Shown in pieces: positions 1 to 12,049 of a stretch of 64,000 nucleotides of DNA. A program made the position numbers and the translations under genes. Position 1 is the first letter of the stretch. Each line of letters opens with the position of its first letter. Location: contig NC_135781.1 of the NCBI RefSeq assembly GCF_028453695.1, forward strand, positions 31,719,483 to 31,783,482, in the 5' to 3' direction. The stretch comes from Augochlora pura. Lineage: Eukaryota; Arthropoda; Insecta; Hymenoptera; Halictidae. The notes below the pieces were generated by a model, which was not told the origin of the DNA, made no database searches, and worked only from the letters and a program-made list of their open reading frames with translations.

Positions 1-910
1 GTCCGGGTCGATCAGAAGCAACGACCATCGCGAACCCATTCACCTGTGACAGCTATTACACGTCTCCCGCTTTCGGCGCGACGTCCGAACAGTGCCACCT
101 TCGAGAATAACCCGCCCGGGTCGATTCCTGTACGCGGTTCAGAAAAAAACCCCTGACAAGATTACGGCACAGTTCGTACGTGAGCGAAAGTGTTCCCAGG
201 GATCGAACCGCGTCGCGGTCATCGATCAGTCGTCTGCGGCAGGTGATTCATCGTGGAGGTCGCCTTCCGGAAATAACGTCAGCCGTATCGGCCTGCACGG
301 TTCATATACGCATATCCCGCTTCTCACCCCCTGCTAATTTATTTAAGACGACGCGGTCTGCGCTCGGACGAGCCGTGCCATACGTGCACACGGTGTCCAA
401 GCTATGCAATTCTAACTAACCCGTCCACCGTCTACCGCGCCCGGCATTACGAAACTTTTCAACAATGTTTGCGTCCGAGCGCTACACAGCGGCGGAGACG
501 AAAGGTCCGCGCGTCGATTACGCGCGATACCTAATGCCGTTTCACAGGTCTCTCCCTGTTCCGTCGTCCGGCTGGAATCTATTTTTCATAAACGGAGGCC
601 GAGCGTGACGTACGCGCGCATCATTTCGAGACTAGGCGATAGTCGTATCTCCGTGTGAAAATAGCAATTGCTTTGAATCATTGTAGTTGCGTCACAAGTC
701 ATTTTTAGCGATTTCGGGGGTGGAAGGATGTAAGTTGATATTGTTGAGATATTGGTGAACTTTGAATGAAATTGTAATTTTGTTTTAAATTTAATAAAAT
801 ATTGTAAGATCGAGTGTCCATTGTCGTAGCTTTAAAGGGCTTTTAAAATGATTAATAATTTCTTGGATAGAATTTAGGGTTAATTTTATTTAATTTTATT
901 TTTGATAAGA
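1..910. other. Unique sequence, no gene recognised
   Basis: The first ~650 bases are CpG-rich and nonrepetitive. From about 660 the sequence becomes AT-rich. Short open frames exist (92-337, 180-419) but have no recognisable domain and no convincing splice or start context. Confidence 0.6.
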
Positions 911-1080
911 TATTGTGTACAATATACAGTACACACTATACTATATATAGTTTACTGTATACAATATACTATGTTCAACATACAACATACTATATAGAAA
1001 ATACTACATACTATATACAATATCCTATATATAATTACAATATACTATATACAAAATACAACATACTATATACAATACTA
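911..1080. repeat. AT-rich tandem repeat (TATACAATATAC-like unit)
   Basis: About 170 bases consist of degenerate copies of a 10-20 base unit such as ACAATATACTATA. The 75-codon open frame here (913-1140) translates to runs of Tyr, Ile and Thr and is a by-product of the repeat. Confidence 0.8.
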
Positions 1081-1869
1081 TCTTACATCTTTCATTTTAA
1101 AATTGATAAATCGATTGATATGTCAATTGATAAACCATAACATTAAATAAAAATCGCACCCAAATAAATGCACTTTCATCATTTTCTACCGAGTTAAATT
1201 TCGCGTTAATATTTTCCACGAATTTGCGCGCAGACAAATGTGTGACAAATTCGTTGCCGTTCGTCGACGTCACCGTGAAACGTGCCTCAAGAGTGCCTCT
1301 TCGGAACTAATCGGCCGTAGTGTATCAATCACGCGAAGGTGGAGGAGGGGAGGGGCGGAGAACAGCGTGCAATCGCGAGGGCATTTCGCGAACGACAGAA
1401 ATACATATCTATTTGCCAGGGATGCCTTGGAAGCGTAGAACGGCGAGATAGGTGTTTCCGCGTACACTCAGCCGGCGATGCCCAAATGAAATTCTGCGGT
1501 TTGTCTGCTAGATTAATCACGCTATCCGCCTTACGGTTGGCGTTCCCGCGTCAGCCGAAATGAAACGGGATAACAGGGTCTGTGCCAGCCAACCCCCTCC
1601 TCCCCCACTCGTATTTTCGTCATTTAATTATGTTACTGCTCGGCGGTCTGGCGAATCTGTTGAGCCCACCGCGCGCGCGCGCGCGCCCGTTTTGTTCTTG
1701 ACGATATTAACACGTACGCGTCCGTCGGGCTTGCTCGCCTTGTTTTCCAGGGGCTCCGGCCGGGAAACGTGAATTTTCGTTTCCAGAGGCGAGAGGTGCC
1801 CCGTTAACCCTTTTCACTCGAACGACGACGCGGAACGATGTTGTTCCAGGTTAAATCGTTTCGCGGTAA
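1081..1869. other. Mixed unique sequence with a (GC)8 run
   Basis: AT-rich to about 1230, then CpG-rich. A pure GC dinucleotide run lies at 1671-1686. At 1804 there is TTAACCC followed by TTTTCACTCGAA, which resembles the left end of the TTAA-flanked MITE family seen elsewhere. No matching right end is visible, so it may be a truncated copy. Confidence 0.5.
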
Positions 1870-2046
1870 CAACCCTTATTCGTTCATTGTTCCTATGAAT
1901 ATTCTATTATATTATTATATTATGTAATATTTTTGTATATATTATATTTTATAATATAATAATAATTATTTTAATAATTATTTTGTTATAATATATCAAC
2001 CTTTATTCGTTCATTATTTCTATAAATATTATATTATACTATATTA
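1870..2046. repeat. Direct repeat of ~49 bp
   Basis: The stretch at 1870-1918 (CAACCCTTATTCGTTCATT...) recurs at 1998-2046 with a few changes, an offset of 128 bases. The spacer is almost pure AT with ATTATA motifs. Confidence 0.75.
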
Positions 2047-3055
2047 TATTATTATATTTGTTGTATTTGTCGTTTTGAGTATGATGAAAATGTGGTCGGA
2101 GAGGAGCAGAAAATGTTTTAAATGTCGAGCTATACATCACAATAACGTATATATAACATAAAATAATGTAAAATATTTATACAATATTTATATCATATAT
2201 AAATAATTAAGTAATAAAATTCAAGCAATCAATATGACGTTCCTGACGCGAAATAAAAAGTCTCCTGCTGGCAGACGTGTTAAATAATTAATTTCGTAGA
2301 CGAATAACTAAACCAATAAATAATTTAAGCTATATATAAATCATTGATAAAGCAATAAATATAAAAGAAAACCGCAGACCATTCATTTCAGACATTTTTA
2401 CCAAATTGGCACGAGGGTTAATGTTTTCATTTAACGAGCGGCTATAAATAGAAAGCGAGCCGCTACTAAATATTTAATTGTTTCAAGATAAAGATAAATC
2501 TTCGAGGTCGGAAGGAACGTCCGACCGTATCGCCGTTGATTTATTTAACAATCGTCCGTTTTAATCGTCTCGTCGCGTGTCGCTAAAAATACGCAGATAT
2601 TCTCGATTGAATTCTTAACAGAGATGGAGCGGAGTGGGGGGGGATGATAATAATTTTTTCAGCGACACGCGACGGTCAAGCATCTTTACGAGACAAGTGA
2701 TACGCGGCATCGAGAGATTGCGTTTACGCGACCACGATCTGCAATTACGCGTGCCCGCGTTTGTTTATGATTAATCGACGCTAATGGATTGCTCGGCGAA
2801 AAGAAACGCATCCCTTTTTTTCTTTTTTTTCGCTCGGACACGCGACGTCGAATTATTTTTTCGAAACACGCGATACAGTGATCGCCGTGTTCATGGCAGC
2901 AATTAGGAAAGCGTCCGCAAATTAGGAGGAGAAAAAAAAGACAAAGCGAACACGTGTCATCGTCTTGTAACAATGATTTACTCGGGCAGTGTGTTAATGG
3001 ACGCGCGAATAATTGAGAGATCGCTTGGCTCGCGTGATTATGTATTCCGTGCGGC
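2047..3055. other. AT-rich then mixed unique sequence
   Basis: No gene recognised. The stretch contains a TATA-bearing hairpin (2437-2464) and T-rich runs near 2815-2830. The 145-codon minus-strand frame 2686-3123 depends on the GT microsatellite and has no recognisable domain. Confidence 0.5.
2437..2464 (+). promoter_or_regulatory. Short hairpin enclosing a TATAAATAG box
   Basis: AGCGGCT at 2437-2443 and AGCCGCT at 2458-2464 are exact inverted copies enclosing a 14-base loop that carries TATAAATA. TATAAATAG is a good animal TATA-box match, but no initiator or transcript is evident. The promoter role is speculative. Confidence 0.2.
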
Positions 3056-3075
3056 GTGTGTGTGTGTGTGTGTGT
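3056..3075. repeat. (GT)10 microsatellite
   Basis: A pure GT dinucleotide run of 20 bases. Confidence 0.95.
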
Positions 3076-3240
3076 CGCGTTTCGAAATCTGACGATTTTG
3101 CTCGCGGGTTTGAGGTGTTGCAAATTTAACGGCGCTCCCGTGCCAAGTTTTCGAACAGTGGACGTCGCTCTGCTTGTCTCTGCGCGTCGTCCTATTATAT
3201 TCGCGTCGAGCTGTTAATAGGTTTCCAATGGTTGCTCCTC

Positions 3241-3303
3241 GTTTTCGTGAATTATACATCGTTTTCTTGAATTATACATCGTTTTCGTGAATTATACATC
3301 GTT
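3241..3303. repeat. 20-bp tandem repeat, three copies
   Basis: The unit GTTTTCGTGAATTATACATC is repeated three times head to tail from 3241 to 3300. The middle copy differs by one base (CTTG for CGTG). Confidence 0.95.
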
Positions 3304-3394
3304 CGATTATCTGTTCGCGCTATTGCTCTAATTTGCTCTACGTTCCCGTTTGATACGCTGCGTAGCATTTTAAGGCACAATAAAATCAGTGATT

Positions 3395-3420
3395 TACAGG
3401 GTGTCTTGTTTAAGTTGCTA
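3395..3420 (+). mobile_element. Single CAGGGTGTC terminus
   Basis: TACAGGGTGTCTTGTTTAAG matches the start of the CAGGGTGTC terminal repeats at 9876 and 42602. CAGGGTGTC next to TA is common at insect Tc1/mariner-type ends. No reverse-complement mate is visible nearby, so this is at best one end of a decayed element. Confidence 0.35.
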
Positions 3421-3491
3421 TTGTAAGTAGGCTTCCAGATAAATGATTTTAAAACATGTTAAAATGATATATGTGCTTTGTTGGATGGTGA

Positions 3492-3940
3492 GGGACGTTT
3501 TTAAGACGTCTTTGAGACGTATCGAATGGAAATGTTTTAGAAACGTCCTGTGTCTTTATTAAGACGTTTCAGAGACGTCTTTAAGACGTTTAACAGACGA
3601 CAGTTACACGCCTTTATGACGCCCTTTGCATGTCTTTAAGGTGTTCTTTAAACGTCTTTAAGACGTTCTTTAAATGGCTTTAAGACGACATTTTCAATCC
3701 TAAACAATTTCTTTTCCGTTCGTAAAACATTCGAGACGTCTTAAAGACGTTTAAAGGACGTTTTAAAGACAATTAAAGGGCTTCTTACAGACATCTAAAA
3801 CACAATTAAAGTCGTCTTAAAGACGTCTAAAAGTCATCTAAAAGACGCCTCGATTTGCAACACAGAAAATTCCAAACAATCTCTATTCCGTTCGTAAAAC
3901 ATCCGAGACGTCTTAACGACGTCTTAAAAACGTCCTCGCC
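3492..3940. repeat. AGACGTCT-based palindromic array
   Basis: A ~450-bp array of degenerate units built on AGACGTCTTTAAGACGT in both orientations. Many units carry the self-complementary hexamer GACGTC. A higher-order copy exists: the stretch around 3695-3750 (TTTCCGTTCGTAAAACATTC then GAGACGTCTTA) recurs at about 3862-3920. Confidence 0.85.
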
Positions 3941-6050
3941 GTCTAAAAGAAGCACTCGCGCGTCATTTCGCGTTGTATATTTAACGCGGTTAAGCTGCGT
4001 TAGCCGACTCGAAAATTTCGATTCTCTTGAAACTGTTCTCGGAAGAGCCTCAACAGAAGCATCAGAACCATTTCTTTGGTGCTTATCGGGTTCTCATGGC
4101 GAGAGCGCCCCTTAAATATTCAAGCGCGGCTTCCCCTCTCGTACACTTTTTCTTTTACCCCGACGCGCGCTCGTCTCTCGAACGCCATGTAATACGTGTA
4201 TAAAAATTGACGACGCCGTACCGAACGGCATTATTATTTATCGCGACAAGAATTGCGCGCTCGAAACAGAAAATTTCCCGTCGGACGAAACATCGCCGTC
4301 GCCGACAACTTTTAATATCTTGTTTAAATTCAAGACACGCGAGACAACGCAGCTACGCTCTGCTCCGCTCTGCTCCGCTCGCAGAAAGCGAGACGAATTA
4401 TTCGCTTCCACGGCGCTTTTCCAATGCAATTATTAACGTCCCATGGTATTGTTCCCGTAAACGAGTCTTCGTCGGAAACAATTAATACCACTCCGCGTTC
4501 CAGGATCCCCTTAATTGGACGCACTCTCTCCGATCTCTCTGCCTCCGTCGCGCCCCCGTTAATATTTCAGTCCAATTAGACAATGACAGGAAAAATTATG
4601 CTTCGCGCAGCGCAGCACGGCGCACGGTGTTGTAACAATATTTTTCAAACGTGTAGCGTTGCTGGAATATCTCGCGAAATTATTAAAAAAAAGCGATTCG
4701 TTTGTCTGTTGATAAAAATCGTGAGATTTAAGTTCACGTTTGGTTTCGTTTTCACGAAACGAAAATTTGTACGACCTGACGACCGGTCTATAAAGTATTA
4801 ACAGAATATTATTAAAAATATTAATATTAATATTTAATATTAAATAATCTCCGTCACGAGTCCGACTGGTTAAAGTACGACAAGGGGTTAAACGGCGTCC
4901 ACGCGCACGTCGACGCCATGCAGAAACAACTGTTCGCCCGGCGATCGCGTCGTTAATCACCGAATTAATTGTCGGCTAATCGCCGATCGGAGATTTCAAT
5001 GCCGGCGATATCCACGCACCATACTCGCCCCGCATATCTGGCGCACGTATCGAAGTACGATCGTGTAATTCAATAATTCATCCCAGGGTGGTGGTGGGTG
5101 GGTGGTGGAGGGTAGAAGAGGGTCAGCGATAATCGAGGCCGGGGCGCGCGTTCTTCCCGGCGATCGAGCCCGCGGGACCGCGGGTGGCTTGCCTCTCCCC
5201 TTCCCCCAACGGGGGGAGCGGGAATTTACAACCGTCGAAATACGTTTTCAATAGCGCGAACAACGGCGGCCGCGCGACGACATTTCCCCGGGATCTTCGT
5301 CGTTCCGGCTCGCGTTACGGCGCCGTTAATTCCCACCGAAACGGCGCGCGTAGCCGCCGCCGCGCGTCGTAAGTCCTCCTTTCCAGGCCCCGGGTTTTAT
5401 TTATGTAAGGTCTCCGCCGAAGTGCCGCGATGTTCCCCCCCGGGGTTTTCTTCTCATCGCGCCAGTGTTTTTCCGCGGCGCTATGGTGATTTCGTGGGGA
5501 GACGATGCTGCCATAAAGACGCTGCCGCGTATTTCATATCGACCGGACCCGTTCTGTCTGTCATTTTTTTCGACGCGATCGGCGACAAGGACGATCGTCC
5601 GCTGTGCTCGGACCCCCCCGCGGATTTATCGGCCGACTTAATCGAGTGCTCTCTGTGTTAAACGCGACGCGAGTTTCAGCCGAAGCGAGTTTTAAAGAGA
5701 TCTAGCTTGGCGCCGAGCCTCGACCGGGAATTATCGAGGAATCGTTGTAACCCGTTTCTTTGCGATGGAACGGAGACTCCATTTATTTTGTAAACGTTGA
5801 TTTAATTCAGTTACTTGAGATTTGGTGATTGTGCTTATATGTAGCATTAATATTTCTATATTTTTATATCACTTTCTATATCTATTTCTACTGTATAATA
5901 ATATTTCTTTATTTTTACATCTAGTTCAATTACTTCTAATATAATGTTACTATATTTCTACATCTTTTTCTATTACTTTTAATACAATATTTCTTTATTT
6001 CTTCATCTTTCCTTCATCAAATATCTAAAAACGGATGTAAGAATATATCC
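3941..6050. other. Unique CpG-rich and AT-rich blocks, no gene recognised
   Basis: 4.1-4.6 kb and 4.9-5.75 kb are CpG-rich; 4.65-4.86 kb and 5.77-6.05 kb are AT-rich. A 10-bp repeat (TGCTCCGCTC) lies at 4361-4380. The last ~230 bases are loose TTTCTATATTTCTACATCT-type repeats. Open frames here are short and overlap on both strands. Confidence 0.5.
5086..5112 (+). other. Potential G-quadruplex sequence
   Basis: Four GGG tracts at 5086-5088, 5096-5098, 5100-5102 and 5110-5112 are separated by loops of 7, 1 and 7 bases, which fits the usual G3 quadruplex pattern. Confidence 0.55.
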
Positions 6051-6258
6051 TAGAAAATATTAAAATGAATATCTAAAAAAATATCGAAGCGAATATCGAA
6101 GCGAATATCGAAGCGAATATCTAAAAAAATATCTAAGAAAATATGGAAGCGAATATCTAAAAAAATATCGAAGAAAATAATCTACGAAAATATCGAAGCG
6201 AAAATCTAAAAAAATATCTACGAAAATATCGAAGCGAAAATCTAAAAAGAATACCTAA
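6051..6258. repeat. AT-rich minisatellite (GAATATCGAAGC / AAATATCTAAAA)
   Basis: About 200 bases of head-to-tail 14-16 base units alternating between ATCGAAGCGAAT and ATCTAAAAAAAT types, with a few internal variants. Confidence 0.9.
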
Positions 6259-7572
6259 TAAAACATCGCGGCGGATATTTTCCTAACGGCGGAACAGGCA
6301 GAGTCGATCGACGCCGTTCGAGCAACCTGAAGAAAATTCGCCGGCCGCCAGGATAAACTTCCCGAACGGCAGTCAAAGATCCCGATAGTTGTTATTAGCC
6401 GCGAGTTTCTGGACAAGCTCCAATTTAAGACCGGTCGTCGATCGGAACTTCTTGTTCCCAGTTCGCGGCTTGATATCGGACGCGAGCCGTTCCCGAAGAA
6501 CGTAATTATCTCGAGTTTTCCCCCCCTCTTCTCCGCTCCCCCCTTTTCCGCTCCCTCCCTTTTCCATTCGCTTTCGTTTCGTTGGGGGGGGAGGCTCGTA
6601 TTATCGCGGAAAATCCCGGGGAAATAATATGGCCGCGGAATCATATTGCACGGAAGAATTTAACAAGACCGATTTCCGTATCAACAGGAACGCGTTTCAC
6701 CCCCCTTCCGGCCCCCCCTTCTCGCCGTCCCCTTGCTGCGAGAAGGGGAGGGAAAAAATGTGGCTCATTACGCGGGAAGAAACCGAGCGGTCCGACGGAA
6801 TTATTTAATATTTTCTTCTTATTTTTCATTCGCCCCCGGGGGAATTTCCATTCGACCCGAGAGCTCCGGATTCGTCTTGCTTAGGTGTTTCCCCGTGATC
6901 GAGCTCGGTTATTATTCACCTAACGCGTGCATAGCGAAATTGGGTTCGTAATAATGGAACGGGGTAACGGCTACGCGTCGCGGTTTCGCAATTTATTAAT
7001 TAGCAGAGGAAAGGATACTATAACCGACGCTTCTTGCTCGATGCCGAATTAACGCGGAAATTGAAAATAGTTTTTCGTTTATGCCTTATCAATTAGACAT
7101 TCGTAGGGGAAACGGTTTCGTTGGCCCGAATTAACGGCCGCGTGAATGGCGTCCACTCGGCTCAACGTCTTCATAGAAAATCGTCAAACACGTCAAAGAC
7201 CCCGGCAGCACGATTATACTATACCCAAATGTCCCGTTTCCATAAACGAGATCCTTCGAATGCGGCCACCCTCGTTTCAGAAATCATTTAAACGAAACAA
7301 CAACGCGCCGAAGCGACGCGCGAAAGCCCGCTCTTGAAAACTTGAACACGGTCTTTCGCCTAATTCAAAGCGCCGACGAATGAGAGAATCTTTGAGCAAA
7401 GTTCGCCGGATGTTTAATTGAAGTTGCTTTATAAAGTTAATGAAGATATTCGTCGAGGCTTTCGAGAACGGAGAATTGCGTCTCGTTTATATTGAAATGT
7501 AATAGAGGGTATTGCAAAAGTGACTTAAAATTGGGGTGTGGTGGGTTCGTGTGATCATTTGCTATAATTTTT
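6259..7572. other. CpG-rich unique sequence, no gene recognised
   Basis: Contains G-runs and C-runs (6520-6590, 6700-6760). The overlapping open frames on both strands (for example 6255-6644 minus, 6582-6884 plus) are explained by high GC content and have no recognisable domain. Confidence 0.45.
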
Positions 7573-7805
7573 TCCTTTACAAAAATTGTCTCCGACGCGT
7601 CGTTGATGAGTTATTAAGGAAAAAGGCGGACCAATGAGACGCGAGATTAACAGGCGCGAGGCGACCGAGTCCCGTCTCGGCCTCCGCTGATTGGCTCCGC
7701 CGCCTCGCGCCAGCTAGTACTGGCAACAGATCCCGCGTTTCATTGGTCGAGGTTTTTTTGTTAATAACTCGGTAACGACGCCTCGGAGATTGTTCTTGTA
7801 AAGGA
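7573..7805. mobile_element. Foldback (long inverted repeat) element, copy 1
   Basis: Arms of about 75 bases (from 7573 and ending at 7805) are imperfect reverse complements. The left arm has TCCTTTACAAAAATTGTCTC and ACCAATGAGACGCGAGA; the right arm has the complement of each. The spacer is GC-rich (GCGAGGCGACCGAGTC). The arm motifs, the GAGGCG..CGAGTC centre and the sequence outside the right arm resemble the element at 18261-18664, so both belong to one family. No coding capacity is seen. Confidence 0.75.
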
Positions 7806-7872
7806 AAAAGTTGCTTGAAATAACCTCGGCAATCTCCTGCTTACTATATTATTAATTATATTAAATTTTATA

Positions 7873-8005
7873 TGTTACCATATATATTAGCGTTTATACT
7901 ACCATATATATTATTGCCATATATATTTCTACCATATTTATTAATACTAGATATATTACTACCATATATATTAATAGCAGATATTTATTACCATATATAT
8001 TACAA
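7873..8005. repeat. AT-rich tandem repeat (TACCATATATATTA unit)
   Basis: Degenerate head-to-tail copies of TACCATATATATTA. The N-terminal Leu/Pro/Tyr/Ile-rich part of the 139-codon frame 7872-8291 is the translation of this repeat. Confidence 0.85.
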
Positions 8006-9875
8006 TATATATAAAAATCAAAGATCGGTAAATTTAAATTGCAGAAAGCGCCGAAGTAACTGTAAAATAAATATTAATTTTATTTCTCCTCCAAGAAATT
8101 ATTCGACTCGAAAATTATTTAATGATCGCAACTGCGAAGATAACATTGCTGCAAGGGGTCAATTAAGATCGGTGCACGTCCACGGTATATTCGAAGCGTA
8201 TTATCTCTCCGTCGGACGCGCGGAAATTAAGCGAACGAGTTTCACCACGGCGAAGTTCCTAGTCCAGGTGTACGTGTTACGCGGCGATTAATCCCACCAT
8301 AGAGCAAGATTGAACGGTCGACACCGTAAAACAGTCGTTTACAAAGCGTATAAACACCGTGCTAGGGGCACCAGATGGTTCATTAACGATGACAATGTTT
8401 ATTACAAGGGGTATAAGTTTCAATTTAGGGCGACGCGAATGCAAGTTCGCGGAAGCGTAATAACAGGGGGAGCTTGAGAATGCTTGAATTGTGCTCCGGC
8501 GCGGTGTTCGGCAACAGGTGGACAAAATTTAGATACCTTACGCGGAACAGGCCGAGGATACGAATCCCGGCGATAAGTAATTCCCCCGTGGAGTTCGACT
8601 ATAAATAGCTGTCGTGCGCGATCTGGACGCCGCTTGTTTCGACAGAAATTTCGGCGAACGGTGTATCGCCGTGTATTTCTCGGAAAAATTGTTCCACGGC
8701 CGTAGCGACGGGTACGCGCGGATAGGTTGGGCCAGCAACAGGTGCAGTTGACGTCTCGTTTCGCGTTCCAATAATTACTGTTCTATTTGCAATATTCTGG
8801 CGGCGAGTTAGCGGGGCTATCAATGATATCAATTAATAGAATTCTATATTGTTATTGTTAAGCGAATATTGCTTATTGATCTCTTGTTTATTTCGATGCG
8901 TAATTAGATCTGCGCAGTCAGATGTTAACTATAGTTTGTCAATTTATAAACTGTCTTCGAAAATGAAAAATTGATGCGAACATCTTGCGCTCTTTAAATA
9001 TTATTTATAATTGTTTATAGGCTCGGAAAGGCGGATTAAAATATTTCGTTGCATTTGGGAGGATTTGTAGAATTATTCTGTGTAAAAGTTATTAATTTTG
9101 CGGTTACGGTTGACGCGGAAAAAATTCTCAAAGTTCGAAGTTCTTGGGAAGCTAGGAAATGGGAAAGTTTCGCGTTGAATGCGGCGAAATGTGGAAGTGG
9201 ATTTTAGATTTTTTAGACTCCGTAACCAGCGCATCAATTCGACACAGGTGAAACGATTCGAAGCAGATCGAATTCGCAAGAATATGGCAGATCTGTCTAA
9301 GAAGCAGAATACTCGCGGTGCGGACGCATCGCCGCGTCCCGGTCGAATAAACGAGTTAAAAAGCGTCGGTCGCTCAAAGGAGTCTCGCGGACGCCTGAAC
9401 TCGTTAAGGGCCGGCGGGGGACCGAAGCGTCGCGGACAAAATTGTTCGGTCTGAAAATCGGATTTGCGGACGGGGGCTGGGGAGAGGGAGAGGGGGGAGG
9501 GACACCGGGGAGATCAAAGCGCCGGAGATCCTGCTTTTGTCCGCGTGTGCCGGCCGCAAAATTTCCCCGGCCGGACTTTTATCGAATCTCGCGCGGTGGA
9601 CGGTCGCCGGCCTTCCGTCGCGGAAGCTCGTCCTTATCCGCCGCGCGGAAAAAGGAAACCCCAGACCTCTTCTTCGCCGCGGCGCGGCGCCCTGATTCCG
9701 AAGATCTGTCGCCGCGCACACGCCCACCGCGTGCCACGGACACGCCCACTTGCCCCCGAGTGTGCATTGACACAGGCGCGCGTCACCGACCGTGCGCCGC
9801 GAACTACATACGTGTAATGGCGATATGATGTTTTAAGTGATATAGGGCAACGATTTGTCCTACGCGACGCTGATA
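8006..9875. other. Unique sequence, no gene recognised
   Basis: Mostly mixed composition; 9.3-9.8 kb is strongly CpG-rich. A TATAAATAG sequence lies at 8600-8608 without other promoter evidence. Frames at 9404-9828 overlap on both strands and are Arg/Pro-rich, as expected from GC-rich noncoding DNA. Confidence 0.45.
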
Positions 9876-9900
9876 TACAGGGTGTCCCGAGAAATAAAAT
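9876..9900 (+). mobile_element. Single CAGGGTGTCCC terminus
   Basis: TACAGGGTGTCCCGAGAAAT begins here. It matches the terminal repeats of the element at 42602-42992, but no partner end is seen downstream. Confidence 0.4.
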
Positions 9901-9956
9901 GGTATTCTTTGCAAGCCCGGGGGAACATTAATTGATAAAATAAATATTCCTTTCAT

Positions 9957-10215
9957 TTATTAGTATTATAATGTATTGTTACTTTTATTTGTTACTACTA
10001 TAAAATGTATTGCAATTTTTAATTACTGTCATTATTATATATTATTATTTCCATCTATCATTATTTGAACATATTGTTACTTTTATATATGATTATTATA
10101 ATGTATTAATTCTGTTATTTATTGCTATTGCCTAATCTATCCTTGTTTCTATTTACTATTATAATCTATTATTATGTTCTATCGTTATTATAATATATTA
10201 TTGTAATTTATAATA
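9957..10215. repeat. AT-rich degenerate tandem repeat
   Basis: Repeated ATTATAATGTATT and TGTTACTTTTAT motifs recur at irregular intervals of roughly 50-60 bases. Confidence 0.6.
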
Positions 10216-12049
10216 AATACGCGAAGGTTCCAAAATACCTAATAAAAATACATCCAAAACGTGGAAATAAACCTTCGAAAAATCGAACGAATCTGTAGAA
10301 CGATTAACACCGTTAAGAACACGACTTAAAGGGTTGTATCGTCCACGAGATTCCCGTTGGACGTTCGAGAACGGTATGCAAGACCCACCGCCGATGATAC
10401 ATTTCGAGCGGGACTCGATAAAACGCCGCGAAACATGCTAATATTAATGCAACACGAAAGCGGTTTCGTTTCTCTTTTTGGCGCAATCGATTCGTCCGCG
10501 TTCCTTTTTCCACTCGGCGTCGAAGAATGACGAAGGTTATACCGGTCCCCCCTCCCCTCCCCCTCCCCGATAAGGGAACGGGATTTACATAACGCCCGAC
10601 CTTCACGTTTCCAAGACACAAGTTCGTTTCTGCGTGAAGGAATCCCCCAGATGTAATCGTCGCGTGCGCCGGTAATTTCCCTCCGCCTCGTTCCACGAAT
10701 GCCATTGTGTTTCTTATTCGTGCACACACACACGCGCGCGCGCCCCTGAAAAAAAAAGGATTTCGAGCCTGCAATTCGCAACCCCGCTTCGTCGTCGGTG
10801 TAACCCATTTTTCACTTCTACTCGACAAAATTACCGGAGCGTTTAGGTTAATTCTTCCCGCGAGGGGGGAGCACGCGCATGATCGATCGCGCACGTTAAT
10901 GTAATTACCAGATCGTGGTTATCGCGCGATAAAAATTATTGGATCGAGTGGGAAATCAGAGAAACGTTTTAACAATTGAAAAATATATATATTTGTATTA
11001 TTTAAATATATCTTGTTATCTTTCGCTCTGGACGTAACCTCTACTAAGCAGACTGGAGGGGGAACTACGCGAACTTAAAGACGCCTTCTTGTCGCGCGAG
11101 GACTATAACTTCACCTTCCTGTTTATCTTTCGCTCTTGACATAACCTCTACGTTAAAAAAGCAACGTGGTCGACGTCTTCGACATCGCTTGTACAGTGCA
11201 CAAGCCCGACATACCATTCTAAACGGGGACGAAGCGGAATAATAATTATTCCGGCCTCGGAACGGCCGATGGAACGCGGTCGCACACCGTGGCAACACCG
11301 TCCGAAAAAAAAGGGTGTTGCGCCCGAGCCGTTCGACCGGATCATCCAATCAATCATATTCTATCAGCAGCCGGCATCGACACAACCACGGCCTATCGGT
11401 TTAGCGGCACGGTTAAAAATCGTTAGCGATTACGTGCGGCTCCGCTGGTTTGCATAACGCGATGCTCCGTTCCGCGGAATAAATTTACAAACCGATACGA
11501 TATTATGCAAACCCGTAGGAAAATAACAATCGTTTATCGGTCGCGACGAACGATCGACTACAAAATATTGGGTCGGCGGAAGCTACTCTCGCTCGTTCAA
11601 CGATTAACCCTTTCGGCACTAGCGCCAATTCGGTACAGACTTTAAAGATTGATTAAAAATTAACAATTTTCGTTTAGTCGTCGTTAATACGTTGTTGTTT
11701 AGGCGACGACGTGCGCGACGCATAAATCCTGTTATTAGCATAATAAAATCTCGTCGCGGATAATGCACGTTACGAGCTTCGTTAATTCGATATCGAAACG
11801 AATATATTTGTATTGGAAGTTGAATAAATGAATAGGTGAAATTCATTCTGCCGTTTCGCGAACAACGTTCCTACGATGCTGAATAAATGAATACCTGACT
11901 AGTTTCGCTTGTTTACCGCGACGCGAAAACGATCACGAGAATGCATTCTTCGCCGAGCGCAACAATGCCGCACGCCGCTAATCTCGTCATTTATTTTACG
12001 AACGAGATAGCGATAGAGTGTGTTGTATTGTGTGAGTAGTATATTCGTT
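10216..12049. other. Unique sequence, no gene recognised
   Basis: Mixed composition with a (CA)n(CG)n run at about 10722-10743. The minus frames 10313-10894 and 10326-10808 overlap each other in different phases and show no domain. TTAACCCTTTCGGCACTAGC at 11604 partly resembles a MITE end but has no mate. A short repeat, TGAATAAATGAATA, occurs near 11820 and 11880. Confidence 0.45.
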
